Positions 6,384 to 16,230 of a DNA stretch of 64,000 nt are shown here, in pieces (the first letter of the stretch is position 1; every line of letters starts with the position of its first letter). The stretch spans positions 61,312 to 125,311 of the forward strand of contig JACKPU010000009.1 in the NCBI GenBank assembly GCA_024233285.1, in the 5' to 3' direction. The notes under the pieces are model-generated. The model saw nothing but the letters and a program-made list of their open reading frames with translations, did not search any database and was not told where the DNA came from. The position numbers and the translations under genes were made by a program. This stretch comes from Opitutaceae bacterium. Its GTDB lineage: Bacteria; Verrucomicrobiota; Verrucomicrobiia; Opitutales; Opitutaceae.

Positions 6384-8942
6384 ATGCTGGAAACCGCCAC
6401 CACTTCCGTCCCTGCCGATCTCGCGCCCTCCCGGCCGGGGCGTCCGGAAATCCTTGCGCCAGCTGGCGATTGGGATTGCGCGCGTGCTGCGGTGGAGAAC
6501 GGCGCGGATGCGATTTATTTCGGCTTGGAGCGATTCAACGCCCGGATGCGGGCCAAGAACTTCACGCAGTCCGATCTGCCGGCGCTGATGGAATTTTTGC
6601 ACCGCCGCGGCGTGCGCGGTTACGTGACGTTCAACACACTGGTTTTTGCCGACGAACTTGATGCCGCCGAAGATTACCTGCGCACCATCATCGCGGCCGG
6701 CGTCGATGCCGCGATTGTGCAGGACATCGGCATCTGCCGGCTGATCCGCCGCTTGTCGCCCGATTTTCCCATTCACACCTCCACGCAGATGACGGTCACG
6801 AGTCCGGCCGGTGTCGAGTTTGCCCGCGATCTCGGCGCGCAGCTGGTCGTGCTCGCCCGCGAAAACTCGATTGCGGAGATCAACGCCATGCAGGCCGCGC
6901 AAAAATCCGCGCCTGTCGCACTGCCACTCGAAGTGTTCGTGCACGGCGCGCTGTGCGTCGCTTATTCGGGCCAATGCCTCACGAGCGAATCGCTGGGCGG
7001 CCGCTCCGCCAACCGCGGGGAATGTGCCCAGGCCTGCCGCCTGCCCTACGAACTGGTCAGCGACGGCGAGAAAGTGGAACTCGGTGATCGCAAGTATCTG
7101 CTGAGTCCGCAGGACCTGTCGGGCTTGGCCGTGCTCCCAGACTTGGTGCGCGCCGGCGTCGCCTCGCTAAAAATCGAGGGCCGCCTGAAGTCGCCCGAAT
7201 ACGTCGCCAGCATCACCCGCGTCTATCGGCACGCCCTCGACAAGGTGATGGCCGAAATCACGGGGGAACCCGTGCCGGATTTCTCGGAACGCGCCGCGCG
7301 TTACGAATTGGAAATGAGTTTCTCGCGCGGCCTCTATACCGGCTGGTTTCGCGGGATCAACAATCAGGAGCTCGCACACGGCCGCTTTGGCACAAAACGC
7401 GGAGTCTATCTGGGCGAGATCACCCGCGTCTCCGGCGAAACGGTGCAACTCACCCCGCAGGCCCCGATCAAACCGGGGGACGGAGTTGTATTCGACGCGG
7501 GCAAACCCGAAGCGGGTGAGGAAGGTGGGCGCATTTATCAGGTCGACGAACGAAACGGCGACGTCGTGCTGCACTTCGGCCATGGCGACATTGATTTCCG
7601 GCGCGTGCGGACGGGACAGCGCGTGTGGAAAACCAACGATCCGGCGCTGGACCGCGAGGTGCGCACGACTTTTTCCGGCGACAAGATCCGCTTCCAAAGA
7701 CCGGTGTTTCTTGAGATTCATGGCCGATCCGACGGTCCCCTGACCCTGATCGCGAACGACGGCGAAGGTCACGTCGCCAAGGTCGAATCCGCCGTGCCCC
7801 TCAAGACCGCCGAGAATCAGCCGCTGACCGCCGAAAAACTGGAAGCTCAACTTGGCCGCCTCGGCGGCACTCCGTTCAAGCTTGCGCGGCTCGATTCACA
7901 GCTCGAATCCGGTCTCATTTTACCCGTCAGCGAGCTCAACCGGTTGCGCCGCGAAGTCGTCGCTCAACTTGATCAGTTGCGGGCGGCGCCCAAGCGCTGG
8001 ACGCTGCAGAAAGACAAACTCGCACCGCCCGTGCGTCCGTCACCTGCTGCACAGCCGGTAACCTCACCGGAGATCATCGCCGTAATCCGCAATCTGGAAC
8101 AACTCGAACCCGCATGGCGCGCCGGTGCACGCACGATTTATTGCGAATTTGAAAATCCGAAACACTATCGCGAAGCCGTCACCCAGTTCCGGAACTTGCA
8201 ATCACCCGCCAGCGGCGAGTCTTCGATTTGGGTCGCTCCGCCGCGGGTCTTCAAACCGGGCGAAGAGTGGATCTTGAAGCAGGTGCGCTCCGCGGAAGCG
8301 GATGGCTACTTGGTGCGCAATCACGAGCACTTGCGCTTCTTCGCCGCCGACCGCAAGCGCGGGGACTTCTCGCTCAACGTCGCGAACCCGCTCACCGCTG
8401 AATATTTCGTGAACCGCTATGGTTTGGAACGCGTGACCGCGAGCTACGACCTGAACATCGCGCAGTTGGAATCCCTGCTGCGCACCGCTCCGGGCACTTG
8501 GTTCGACATCACGCTACACCAACACATGCCCATGTTTCACATGGAGCATTGCGTATTCTGCGCCTTCCTATCCTCCGGCAAAGACTACCACGATTGTGGC
8601 CGGCCCTGTGAGAAGCACCGCGTCGCCCTGCGTGATCGCGTGGGTGCCGAACTGCCACTGCGCGCCGATGCGGGCTGCCGCAACACGGTCTTCAACAATC
8701 GGGCACAAACCGGCGCGGAGTATGCGCAGAAGCTGATCGATCTCGGAGCACGCAGCTTTCGCATCGAATTTATCAATGAATCCGCCGCCGAAGTGACGCA
8801 CACCTTGGAACGCTACCAAGCGCTGCTGCGCGGCGAGCTCTCCGGCGTGGAATTGTGGCGCGAGTTGAAACTCGTCAACCAACTCGGCGTGACTCGCGGG
8901 CAACTCGACGCCACCCCTCAGGTCATCCTGCGCAAATCCTGA
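6384..8942 (+). CDS. long-form U32 family protein (RlhA-like)
   Basis: An 852-residue peptidase-U32 family protein starting at MLETATTS. The N-terminal TIM-barrel part (about 20-340) contains PEILAPAGDWDCARAAV, GADAIYFGLERFNARM and the Cys cluster GALCVAYSGQCLTS...RGECAQACRLPYE. The middle part (about 370-560) resembles the DUF3656 region of long U32 proteins such as E. coli RlhA, which hydroxylates 23S rRNA. The C-terminal part has a second Cys/His cluster (MEHCVFCAFLSSGKDYHDCG). Peptidase activity is doubtful in this family; RNA modification is more likely. It is longer than RlhA by roughly 190 residues. Confidence 0.85.
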   Translation: MLETATTSVPADLAPSRPGRPEILAPAGDWDCARAAVENGADAIYFGLERFNARMRAKNFTQSDLPALMEFLHRRGVRGYVTFNTLVFADELDAAEDYLRTIIAAGVDAAIVQDIGICRLIRRLSPDFPIHTSTQMTVTSPAGVEFARDLGAQLVVLARENSIAEINAMQAAQKSAPVALPLEVFVHGALCVAYSGQCLTSESLGGRSANRGECAQACRLPYELVSDGEKVELGDRKYLLSPQDLSGLAVLPDLVRAGVASLKIEGRLKSPEYVASITRVYRHALDKVMAEITGEPVPDFSERAARYELEMSFSRGLYTGWFRGINNQELAHGRFGTKRGVYLGEITRVSGETVQLTPQAPIKPGDGVVFDAGKPEAGEEGGRIYQVDERNGDVVLHFGHGDIDFRRVRTGQRVWKTNDPALDREVRTTFSGDKIRFQRPVFLEIHGRSDGPLTLIANDGEGHVAKVESAVPLKTAENQPLTAEKLEAQLGRLGGTPFKLARLDSQLESGLILPVSELNRLRREVVAQLDQLRAAPKRWTLQKDKLAPPVRPSPAAQPVTSPEIIAVIRNLEQLEPAWRAGARTIYCEFENPKHYREAVTQFRNLQSPASGESSIWVAPPRVFKPGEEWILKQVRSAEADGYLVRNHEHLRFFAADRKRGDFSLNVANPLTAEYFVNRYGLERVTASYDLNIAQLESLLRTAPGTWFDITLHQHMPMFHMEHCVFCAFLSSGKDYHDCGRPCEKHRVALRDRVGAELPLRADAGCRNTVFNNRAQTGAEYAQKLIDLGARSFRIEFINESAAEVTHTLERYQALLRGELSGVELWRELKLVNQLGVTRGQLDATPQVILRKS

Positions 8943-8947
8943 TACGG

Positions 8948-9178
8948 TCAGGAACCACTCTTCCGTATCAGGCCATAAAGTCCGGCCGCGACAAGCATGC
9001 CGCCGCCGATGTAATACCAAACGTATCCGGGTTGGCGCGCCTTGCCGTCCCAGACATTGGCCACACTGGTGCCGACCGAGTCCGCCACGCCTTCAACGGA
9101 ATCCTCGCGGCGGGCGCCAATAATCACGAGAAGAACACCAAGGGCAATGACCGCCAGAGCTGGGAGCTTTATTTTCAT
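8948..9178 (-). CDS. DUF3185-like small membrane protein
   Basis: A 76-residue protein starting at MKIKLPALAVIALG, with two membrane helices (about 5-22 and 52-70) joined by a short extracytoplasmic loop (SVEGVADSVGTSVANVWDG). This loop with paired helices fits DUF3185, a small inner-membrane family of unknown function. It is convergent with the U32 gene, only 5 bp apart. A GC-rich hairpin followed by TTGTTTTA lies about 35 bp upstream of the start on the same strand. Confidence 0.65.
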   Translation of the reverse strand: MKIKLPALAVIALGVLLVIIGARREDSVEGVADSVGTSVANVWDGKARQPGYVWYYIGGGMLVAAGLYGLIRKSGS

Positions 9179-9213
9179 GACCTGAGTCTGGGCGCTTCTT
9201 CGGGATAAAACAA

Positions 9214-9282
9214 GACGGGGCCGCTTTCGCGACCCCGTCAGGTCCAGCTTCAACTAACAATCCTGTGGTGATCACCACAGGA
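9214..9282. repeat. two hairpin/palindrome elements in a gene-free spacer
   Basis: The spacer 9179-9433 has no gene. It holds a stem GACGGGG (9214-9220)/CCCCGTC (9233-9239), followed on the minus strand by TTGTTTTA, and a perfect 22-bp palindrome (TCCTGTGGTGA/TCACCACAGGA, 9261-9282). The first could terminate or attenuate minus-strand transcription toward 9178. The second looks like a dimeric-protein operator. Confidence 0.6.
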
Positions 9283-9433
9283 AGTGACGCCAATGATGAC
9301 CACTATCTGCGCCACGGGTTCCCTGCCGCCGATTACACTGAAAACCAGATTTTCCACCCACGATTAAAATCAGGCGGATTTCTGGTGTGGACTCGCCGCG
9401 CAACTGGTTCTTAGTGACCGCATAACCCACGAC

Positions 9434-10648
9434 ATGTCAGCCGCCAGTCCCAGCACCCCGGAAAAACCCGTCACCAGCAAGCTCTCCGACCTTGAAATCA
9501 AGGATGCCCACCTGATTTTCCAATCGGCGTGGGAGGAATTGGAAGAGGCCATGGGACGCGAAAATCTGCGCTTCCCCAAGGAAATCATCCTGTTGGGTGG
9601 CGCTCCTGGTTCCGGCAAAGGCACCAACACGGCGTTCATTTCCAAAACGCGCGGACTGACCTGTCCGCCGATCGTGATCAGCGCGCTGCTCGATTCCCCC
9701 GAGGCCAAACGCCTGAAGGATGCCGGCGCAATGGTCGGAGACCGTGAGGTCATGGGCTTGTTACTGCGCGAATTGATGAAACCTGCGTATCGCGACGGGG
9801 TGATTCTCGACGGCTTCCCCCGCACCCGCGTGCAGGTCGAATGCCTCAAAATGCTCGTGGACCGCATGCATCAGCTGCGCCGCGAGTTTTACGGCACCCC
9901 GCTCGGCATCCATTTTCGCCAGCCCACGATCCATATCATGGTGCTGTTTGTGGACGAAAAGGAATCCATCGCCCGCCAGCTCAAACGCGGTCGCGAAACC
10001 CGCCAGCACAACGAAGAAGTTCTGCGCACCGGCGTTGGCACGCTGATGGAGGATCGTCCCACGGATCACGACGAAGCACTCGCCCAGCGCCGCTATCGGG
10101 TTTTCAAGGAACAGACGTGGGACGCGCTCCAATCACTGAAGGAAATTTTCCACTACCACTTCATCAACGCCCAGGGAGCGATCAATGAGGTTGAGCAAAA
10201 CATTCTCAACGAACTCGAATACCAGAGCACGCTCGAACTCGACCCAAAGACCGTGGACCGCCTGCGTGGCGTGCCGGTGGCGAGCCAACTCATCGTCCAT
10301 GCCCGGCAGGAATTGGTCAAACGGCTCGACGGTTACGAATTCGACCAACCCGAATTGTTCGCCCGGGTGATCGCTTTCATCGAATACAAGATCATGCCGA
10401 TCGTTAAGCGGCATGCCATCTCCGGCAGCGCCCACATTAACACCGAAGACACGACCCTCGATGATCCGCAGGCGCTCGTCATGCTGATCGATGTGTTTTC
10501 CGAACGCGGCTATCACGCCACCGTCGACCTGCACAAGATCGAGGTGCCCGAAAAAATCGATCTGGCCACCGGCATGATCCAGTGTCGCACCAAAAAGGTT
10601 TTCCGTATCCAGATCCGCTTCCAAGGCTCGGAAATCCGCCGCGGTTGA
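9434..10648 (+). CDS. adenylate-kinase-like nucleoside monophosphate kinase with C-terminal extension
   Basis: A 404-residue protein. Residues about 50-270 carry an adenylate-kinase-type P-loop (LGGAPGSGKGTN), the NMP-binding region (VISALLDS...GDREVMGLLLREL), DGFPRTRVQVECL and the LID-type arginines (RGRETRQHNEEV...RRYRVFKEQ). Adenylate kinases are about 190-240 residues; this one has a 45-residue N-terminal extension and a roughly 120-residue C-terminal extension (IEYKIMPIVKRHAISGSAHI...KVFRIQIRFQGSEI) that I cannot assign. Substrate and role are unknown. It stands alone with 254 bp upstream. Confidence 0.75.
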   Translation: MSAASPSTPEKPVTSKLSDLEIKDAHLIFQSAWEELEEAMGRENLRFPKEIILLGGAPGSGKGTNTAFISKTRGLTCPPIVISALLDSPEAKRLKDAGAMVGDREVMGLLLRELMKPAYRDGVILDGFPRTRVQVECLKMLVDRMHQLRREFYGTPLGIHFRQPTIHIMVLFVDEKESIARQLKRGRETRQHNEEVLRTGVGTLMEDRPTDHDEALAQRRYRVFKEQTWDALQSLKEIFHYHFINAQGAINEVEQNILNELEYQSTLELDPKTVDRLRGVPVASQLIVHARQELVKRLDGYEFDQPELFARVIAFIEYKIMPIVKRHAISGSAHINTEDTTLDDPQALVMLIDVFSERGYHATVDLHKIEVPEKIDLATGMIQCRTKKVFRIQIRFQGSEIRRG

Positions 10649-10660
10649 TCCGCCGCCGAG

Positions 10661-11209
10661 CTAAGGATTTCGCAAAGCCGGCAACCCGTCCAAACTCGTG
10701 CGGTTTTTCTGCGCACGGTAAGTTGTCAAACCTTCCTCGCCTTTCGCCTCGGCCCATTGGTCGAGCACGTCGCGCGGCTCGACGTAGTCATAGCGCGGCA
10801 CCGCATAACCGCAGGAGTCCGAAATGCGCGTCACCGCAATGCGGATGATCGCGCGCAAGCCCGGCAGCGTTGGGAAATGTGCCTTCAATGCGTTGAATTT
10901 CCCGTGCCCCGGTTCGATCACCTCGCCACGTCCATGCAACCGCACGATTTTGGGTCCGCCCTCAAAAGCGCAAAACATCACCACAATCCGGCCGTTTTCA
11001 CGCACATGGGCGACGGTTTCGATACCGCTGCCAGTCAGATCGACATAGGCCACTTCGCGGGGACCGATCACCCGAAAGGAATCGCCACCCTTGGGCGAAC
11101 AATTGACATGACCGGATTCCGCCAGCGGCGCACTCGCCACGAAAAACATGCGTTGCGCCGCGATCCATCCGCTAAGCTCGGGCGTGATTTCGTCGTAGGT
11201 TTTGCCCAT
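10661..11209 (-). CDS. pyridoxamine 5'-phosphate oxidase-fold protein
   Basis: A 182-residue protein of the FMN-binding split-barrel (PNPOx-like) superfamily. Typical stretches are the N-terminal QRMFFVASAPLAESGHVNCSPKG, the FRVIGPREVAYVDLTGSG segment and ENGRIVVMFCAF followed by KIVRLHGRGEV. These match the general pyridoxamine-oxidase family protein group rather than true PdxH, which is longer at its N-terminus. The cofactor is probably FMN or F420. It is convergent with the kinase gene (12 bp apart). Confidence 0.85.
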   Translation of the reverse strand: MGKTYDEITPELSGWIAAQRMFFVASAPLAESGHVNCSPKGGDSFRVIGPREVAYVDLTGSGIETVAHVRENGRIVVMFCAFEGGPKIVRLHGRGEVIEPGHGKFNALKAHFPTLPGLRAIIRIAVTRISDSCGYAVPRYDYVEPRDVLDQWAEAKGEEGLTTYRAQKNRTSLDGLPALRNP

Positions 11210-11266
11210 GCCCGCACGCTAGCCGTGGGGATTGACGCGGACGAGCCGGAAGTAAGTCGCGGCTGC

Positions 11267-12499
<1,233 letters not shown>

Positions 12500-12509
12500 G
12501 GCGTAAAAA

Positions 12510-13772
12510 TTATTCGTAACGCAGCGCGACCACGGGATCGAGGCGCGACGCACCCCACGCGGGCGCAAATCCGGAAACAATGCCGGTCACCACGGCCACG
12601 ATCATACTGACGCCGACCAGTCCGAGCGAGAACACAACCGGGAGACTCGGCATCGCCGCTTGGATCAGATACGCCAGGCCAAAGGTCAGGCCCAGACCGA
12701 CAAGACCACCGATAAGACAGATCGAAACCGCCTCGATCAGGAACTGCAGCAAGATGGTGCGCCGCCGGGCGCCCAGCGCCTTGCGCGTGCCAATCTCCTT
12801 CGTCCGTTCCTTCACACTCACGAACGTGATGTTCATGATGCCGATGGCGCCGACGAAAAGCGAAAGGCCCGTAATGAACAAACCGGCCATCGCGATGCCC
12901 TTCTTGATTGGATCAAGCTGTTCGCGAAACGCCTGCTGCTGGTTGATGGAGAAGTTGTCCCGTTCGCCCGGCAGCTGGCCGCGCACCCGGCGCATCGCCC
13001 CGGTCAATTCGTCCACCGCCTCACCCATGCGGGTTTTGTCCTTCACCTTGACGCGCAACTGCGAGTTGCTACGCCGGGCGTCCACGCCGCCGAAATATTT
13101 CCGATAGGCGTCGATCGGCACGATGATTTGGGAATCGAAACTGAAGAGACCAAGGAACGAACCCTGTTTGGCGAGCACCCCGATCACGGTGAACGGCTGG
13201 CCTTTGATGAGCACGCGCTGGTCGATCGCCTCGCGACCGGGAAAGAGCGCTTCCGCCACGTCGTAACCCAGCACAGCGACCTGGCGGCCCGCTTCGGACT
13301 CCGCTTGGTTGAAGAGCCGGCCGGATTTGAAGTCGGCCGACATGAGACGTGAGTAAAGAAAGGTCGTGCCAAAGGTGAAGACCCCACTGATTTGCTGCGG
13401 CCCTGCCCTGACATTTTGACCGCTGGCGATAACCGGCACCGAAATTTCGAGCAGGGAGTTGGGGGTCTGCTCGATGATGCGGTTGAGTTGGTCGGCCTGC
13501 TCAATGCGGATCGGAGGACGATTCACATAATTCCACCAGTCAGGCACACCACTCCACGGCCATTTTTGCACGTAGAGCACGTCGTCGCCGAGCATGGCGA
13601 GACTGTTTTCAAAGCCGCGGTCAATGCCGTTGATCGCCGTGCCCATGAGGGTGACGGCCACAATGCCGATGATCACGCCCAAAGCCGTGAGCACGGAACG
13701 CATCTTGTTCGCGCGGATTTGCGCGAAGGCGATGCGGAACGCTTCGATCAGCTCGTATATCAGGCGTTTCAT
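12510..13772 (-). CDS. MacB-like ABC transporter permease
   Basis: A 420-residue permease starting at MKRLIYELIEAFRIAFAQI. It has an N-terminal helix (about 26-48), a periplasmic domain (about 50-280) and a C-terminal FtsX domain with KERTKEIGTRKALGARRRT and three helices. It is paralogous to the following permease. MacB itself fuses the ATPase to one permease and works as a homodimer; here separate ATPase and two different permease genes imply a heterodimeric membrane part. It lies 7 bp after the ATPase gene. Confidence 0.9.
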   Translation of the reverse strand: MKRLIYELIEAFRIAFAQIRANKMRSVLTALGVIIGIVAVTLMGTAINGIDRGFENSLAMLGDDVLYVQKWPWSGVPDWWNYVNRPPIRIEQADQLNRIIEQTPNSLLEISVPVIASGQNVRAGPQQISGVFTFGTTFLYSRLMSADFKSGRLFNQAESEAGRQVAVLGYDVAEALFPGREAIDQRVLIKGQPFTVIGVLAKQGSFLGLFSFDSQIIVPIDAYRKYFGGVDARRSNSQLRVKVKDKTRMGEAVDELTGAMRRVRGQLPGERDNFSINQQQAFREQLDPIKKGIAMAGLFITGLSLFVGAIGIMNITFVSVKERTKEIGTRKALGARRRTILLQFLIEAVSICLIGGLVGLGLTFGLAYLIQAAMPSLPVVFSLGLVGVSMIVAVVTGIVSGFAPAWGASRLDPVVALRYE

Positions 13773-13779
13773 AGAAAAA

Positions 13780-14514
13780 TCAGGCCACCGCGGCGTCGCT
13801 CTCAATCAGACCGTCGCGCAGGCGCACGATGCGGCGCGCGTGGCGGGCAATCTCCTCTTCATGGGTCACCACGATCAGGGTGTTGCCCGCCGCGTAGAGG
13901 TCTTCGAACAAGGCCATGATCTCGACGCCGGTCTTGGAGTCGAGGTTGCCGGTCGGTTCGTCGGCGAGAATGATCGAAGGCCGGTTGACGAGGGCGCGCG
14001 CAATCGCGACGCGCTGGCGCTGACCGCCCGACAATTCGTTCGGCTTGTGGTGCATGCGCTCGCCCAAGCCCACGTTTTGCAACGCCTGAATCGCACGCTC
14101 GCGACGCTCGTGCGGCGAACAGCCGGCGTAGATGAGCGGCAGCTCGACATTCGCGAGGGCCGTGGCCCGGGGCAGCAGGTTGAAGGTCTGAAACACGAAA
14201 CCAATTTCCCGGTTACGGATTTCGGCCAGTTCGTCGTCGATCATCGCGGCGACATCCTTGCCGTTGAATTCGTAGTGCCCGGCGGTGGGTGTATCCAAGC
14301 AGCCCAGCATGTTCATGAGCGTGGACTTGCCACTGCCCGAAGGGCCCATGATCGCGAGGTATTCGTTGCGATGGATTTTCATATCCACGCCGCGGAGCGC
14401 GTGAATCGTCTCCTCGCCCATTTTGTAGAGCTTGGTGACGCCGGCGATCTCGATGACGAGGGGACCGGCCGGGCGCGTGACGCGGTCTGCGATGGGTGCT
14501 GATTGTGGGCTCAT
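13780..14514 (-). CDS. ABC transporter ATP-binding protein, MacB/LolD type
   Basis: A 244-residue ATPase. Walker A is GPSGSGKST (about 57-65), the Q-loop is IGFVFQTFNLLP, the signature is LSGGQRQRVAIARAL, Walker B is SIILADEPTGNLD and the switch histidine is in VVTHEEE. This is the type VII (MacB/LolD/FtsE) class that powers mechanotransmission to the FtsX-type permeases encoded next. It lies 20 bp after the adaptor gene, completing the operon order adaptor, ATPase, permease, permease. Confidence 0.93.
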   Translation of the reverse strand: MSPQSAPIADRVTRPAGPLVIEIAGVTKLYKMGEETIHALRGVDMKIHRNEYLAIMGPSGSGKSTLMNMLGCLDTPTAGHYEFNGKDVAAMIDDELAEIRNREIGFVFQTFNLLPRATALANVELPLIYAGCSPHERRERAIQALQNVGLGERMHHKPNELSGGQRQRVAIARALVNRPSIILADEPTGNLDSKTGVEIMALFEDLYAAGNTLIVVTHEEEIARHARRIVRLRDGLIESDAAVA

Positions 14515-14534
14515 GGTGCAGTCGGGGCCCTGGC

Positions 14535-15881
14535 TCAGTTTTTGCCTTGGTTGGGCTTCTCGACCTGAATGTCGGCACCGTCCTTGAGGCGGCGACTGAT
14601 CGCGGCATAGCTGCCGGACACGACTTCGGTGCCCTCGGTCAGGCCGGACTTGATCTCGATGTGCGTATTGTCGGCGATGCCGGTATCCACTTTCTGCATC
14701 TTGACCTTGGTGCCATCGACCACGAACACCACGCGTTCCAACTGATTGCGGTCGCGACGGGCGGATTCACGCGTGTCGGTGACCTCAAGATCGTTGCCGG
14801 ACTTTTCGCGGGCCGCCTTGTTCTTTTCGTTGGCGAGCTCTTCGGCGGTTTTGCCGCCTTCGGCGCGAACGGTGACACTTTGGATCGGAATCGCGACGAC
14901 GTTTTCCACCGTCTGTGTTTGAATGTCGGAGGTGGCGCTCATGCCGGGACGGAGGCGTGGATCGCGGTCGCTGATGCTGATTTTGACGAGAAAGTTGGCG
15001 ACCTCATCAGAGGCGGAACTCTGCTGCGTCGCGATGGCCGAAGCGGCGTTCTGGGCGGATGAACTGATTTCGCGCACCTTGCCGCTGAGTTGCGCTTCGC
15101 TCAGTGCATCAATCGAAATGAGCGTGGGGTCGCCCAGTTTCACATTCACAATGTCGTTCTCGTTGACGAGCACGCGCACTTCCATGCTGGTGAGGTCGGC
15201 GACGCGCATGATTTCGGTGCCGGCAAACTGGCCGGTGCCGACCACGCGTTCACCCACTTCGCTCGTGAGCGAGCTGATGGTGCCGTCCATCGGCGCATAA
15301 ATCGCTGTCTTGTTGAGCTGGTCCTGTGCTTGGGAAACAAGACCTTCGCTCCGGCGGATTTGGGCCAGCGAAGAATCGTAGTCGGCCTTGGCGACCTCAA
15401 AGCCGGTCTTGGCCGAGAGGATTTCAGCGTCGGAGATCAGTTGTTTCGCGTAAAGATCCTTGGCCTGCAGGTAATCCTGCTCGGCTTTCGCCAGCTGGGC
15501 CCTGCTCAGCACGCTGGCCGCCTTGGCGGAAAGGAGCGCGGCTTCCTGCTGTTCGAACTGGGCTTGGTAAAAGTCGGGCTTAATTTTGACGAGCAGGTCG
15601 CCCTTCTTGACGATATCGCCTTCCTTGACGGGAAGCTCGATGATCTCGCCGGCGACCTCCGGTGAAATCTTGACCTCAACCTCGGGCTGCACTTTGCCGG
15701 TCGCGGTGACGGTCTGCGTGATCGTCTTGACCACAGCCTTTTCGGTGGTGACCGGAATGCCGGTCTCCTTCTTGCGTTTGGAGACGCCGATCGCCACGAA
15801 GACGATCAAAAGGACGGTGCCGCCGATAATGATCCACTTTTTCTTGGATTTACGGCGTGGGGCGGAGGAGGTTTGGTTCAT
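14535..15881 (-). CDS. MacA/HlyD-type periplasmic adaptor of efflux system
   Basis: A 448-residue membrane-fusion protein. A basic cytoplasmic head (SSAPRRKSKKKW) precedes one membrane helix (about 16-33, IIIGGTVLLIVFVAIGV). A lipoyl/barrel half-motif (KVQPEVEVKISPEVAGEIIELPVKEGDIVKKGDLL) follows, then an alpha-helical hairpin (about 100-200), the second lipoyl half (YAPMDGTISSL) and the beta-barrel and membrane-proximal domains. It would link the ABC permeases to an outer-membrane channel, which is not encoded here. It is first in its operon; 116 bp upstream sits a terminator-like hairpin, and further upstream a LytTR-type direct repeat. Confidence 0.92.
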   Translation of the reverse strand: MNQTSSAPRRKSKKKWIIIGGTVLLIVFVAIGVSKRKKETGIPVTTEKAVVKTITQTVTATGKVQPEVEVKISPEVAGEIIELPVKEGDIVKKGDLLVKIKPDFYQAQFEQQEAALLSAKAASVLSRAQLAKAEQDYLQAKDLYAKQLISDAEILSAKTGFEVAKADYDSSLAQIRRSEGLVSQAQDQLNKTAIYAPMDGTISSLTSEVGERVVGTGQFAGTEIMRVADLTSMEVRVLVNENDIVNVKLGDPTLISIDALSEAQLSGKVREISSSAQNAASAIATQQSSASDEVANFLVKISISDRDPRLRPGMSATSDIQTQTVENVVAIPIQSVTVRAEGGKTAEELANEKNKAAREKSGNDLEVTDTRESARRDRNQLERVVFVVDGTKVKMQKVDTGIADNTHIEIKSGLTEGTEVVSGSYAAISRRLKDGADIQVEKPNQGKN

Positions 15882-15957
15882 AGGGCTCGGTTGAAGATGG
15901 GCTTGAAACAGTGTTCATTCACACCGCGACAGATCGCGCCGCGTTGAGCCTGTTCGG

Positions 15958-15995
15958 TAAAAAACTGTGGAGGGGCCCACAACGACCCCTCCACA
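15958..15995 (-). terminator. terminator-like hairpin upstream of the MacAB-type operon
   Basis: A perfect 10-bp stem (TGTGGAGGGG, 15966-15975, with CCCCTCCACA, 15986-15995) and a 10-nt loop. On the minus strand it is followed by GTTTTTTACC. It lies between the last upstream minus-strand gene (stop at 16231) and the adaptor start (15881). It may end the upstream transcript, or act as a conditional terminator in the leader of the efflux operon. Confidence 0.8.
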
Positions 15996-16230
15996 ACACA
16001 ACAACTGATTACTACGAACAAGGCTGGAATAAACAGCCATCCGTCGATTTGAAAACGCTCCAGCGACCAAATCCCGGCATTTTGCGACGAATCGCGCCTG
16101 CTGGAGGATGGAGGAGTTGGGTCGATCGCAAATCGCGGACATGCCTCAACAACACCCGGCCGGTGGAAAAGTTACACGAAACTTTGATAAACGGACCCAA
16201 GAGTGGATGGGCGGGGGCGAAAATGCGCCT
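15996..16230. other. gene-free spacer between efflux operon and 16231 gene
   Basis: No convincing gene is visible. It contains the direct repeat described at 16063-16092. A minus-strand open frame (15915-16142) runs through the hairpin but shows no recognisable domain, and I do not call it as a gene. Confidence 0.5.
16063..16092 (-). promoter_or_regulatory. LytTR/AlgR-type direct repeat upstream of efflux operon
   Basis: On the minus strand TTCGTCGC (16091-16084) is followed by TTGGTCGC (16070-16063), a 7-of-8 match with an exact 21-bp period (two helical turns). GTTCGTC is the core of the AlgR consensus CCGTTCGTC. It lies about 180-210 bp before the adaptor start, in the same orientation relative to the gene as the copy before the kinase gene. 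Confidence 0.6.

Noticed and set aside
15915..16142. A 75-codon minus-strand frame through the hairpin upstream of the efflux operon
   Set aside because: It has no recognisable domain and crosses a strong terminator-like stem. It may matter for attenuation but is not supported as a gene.
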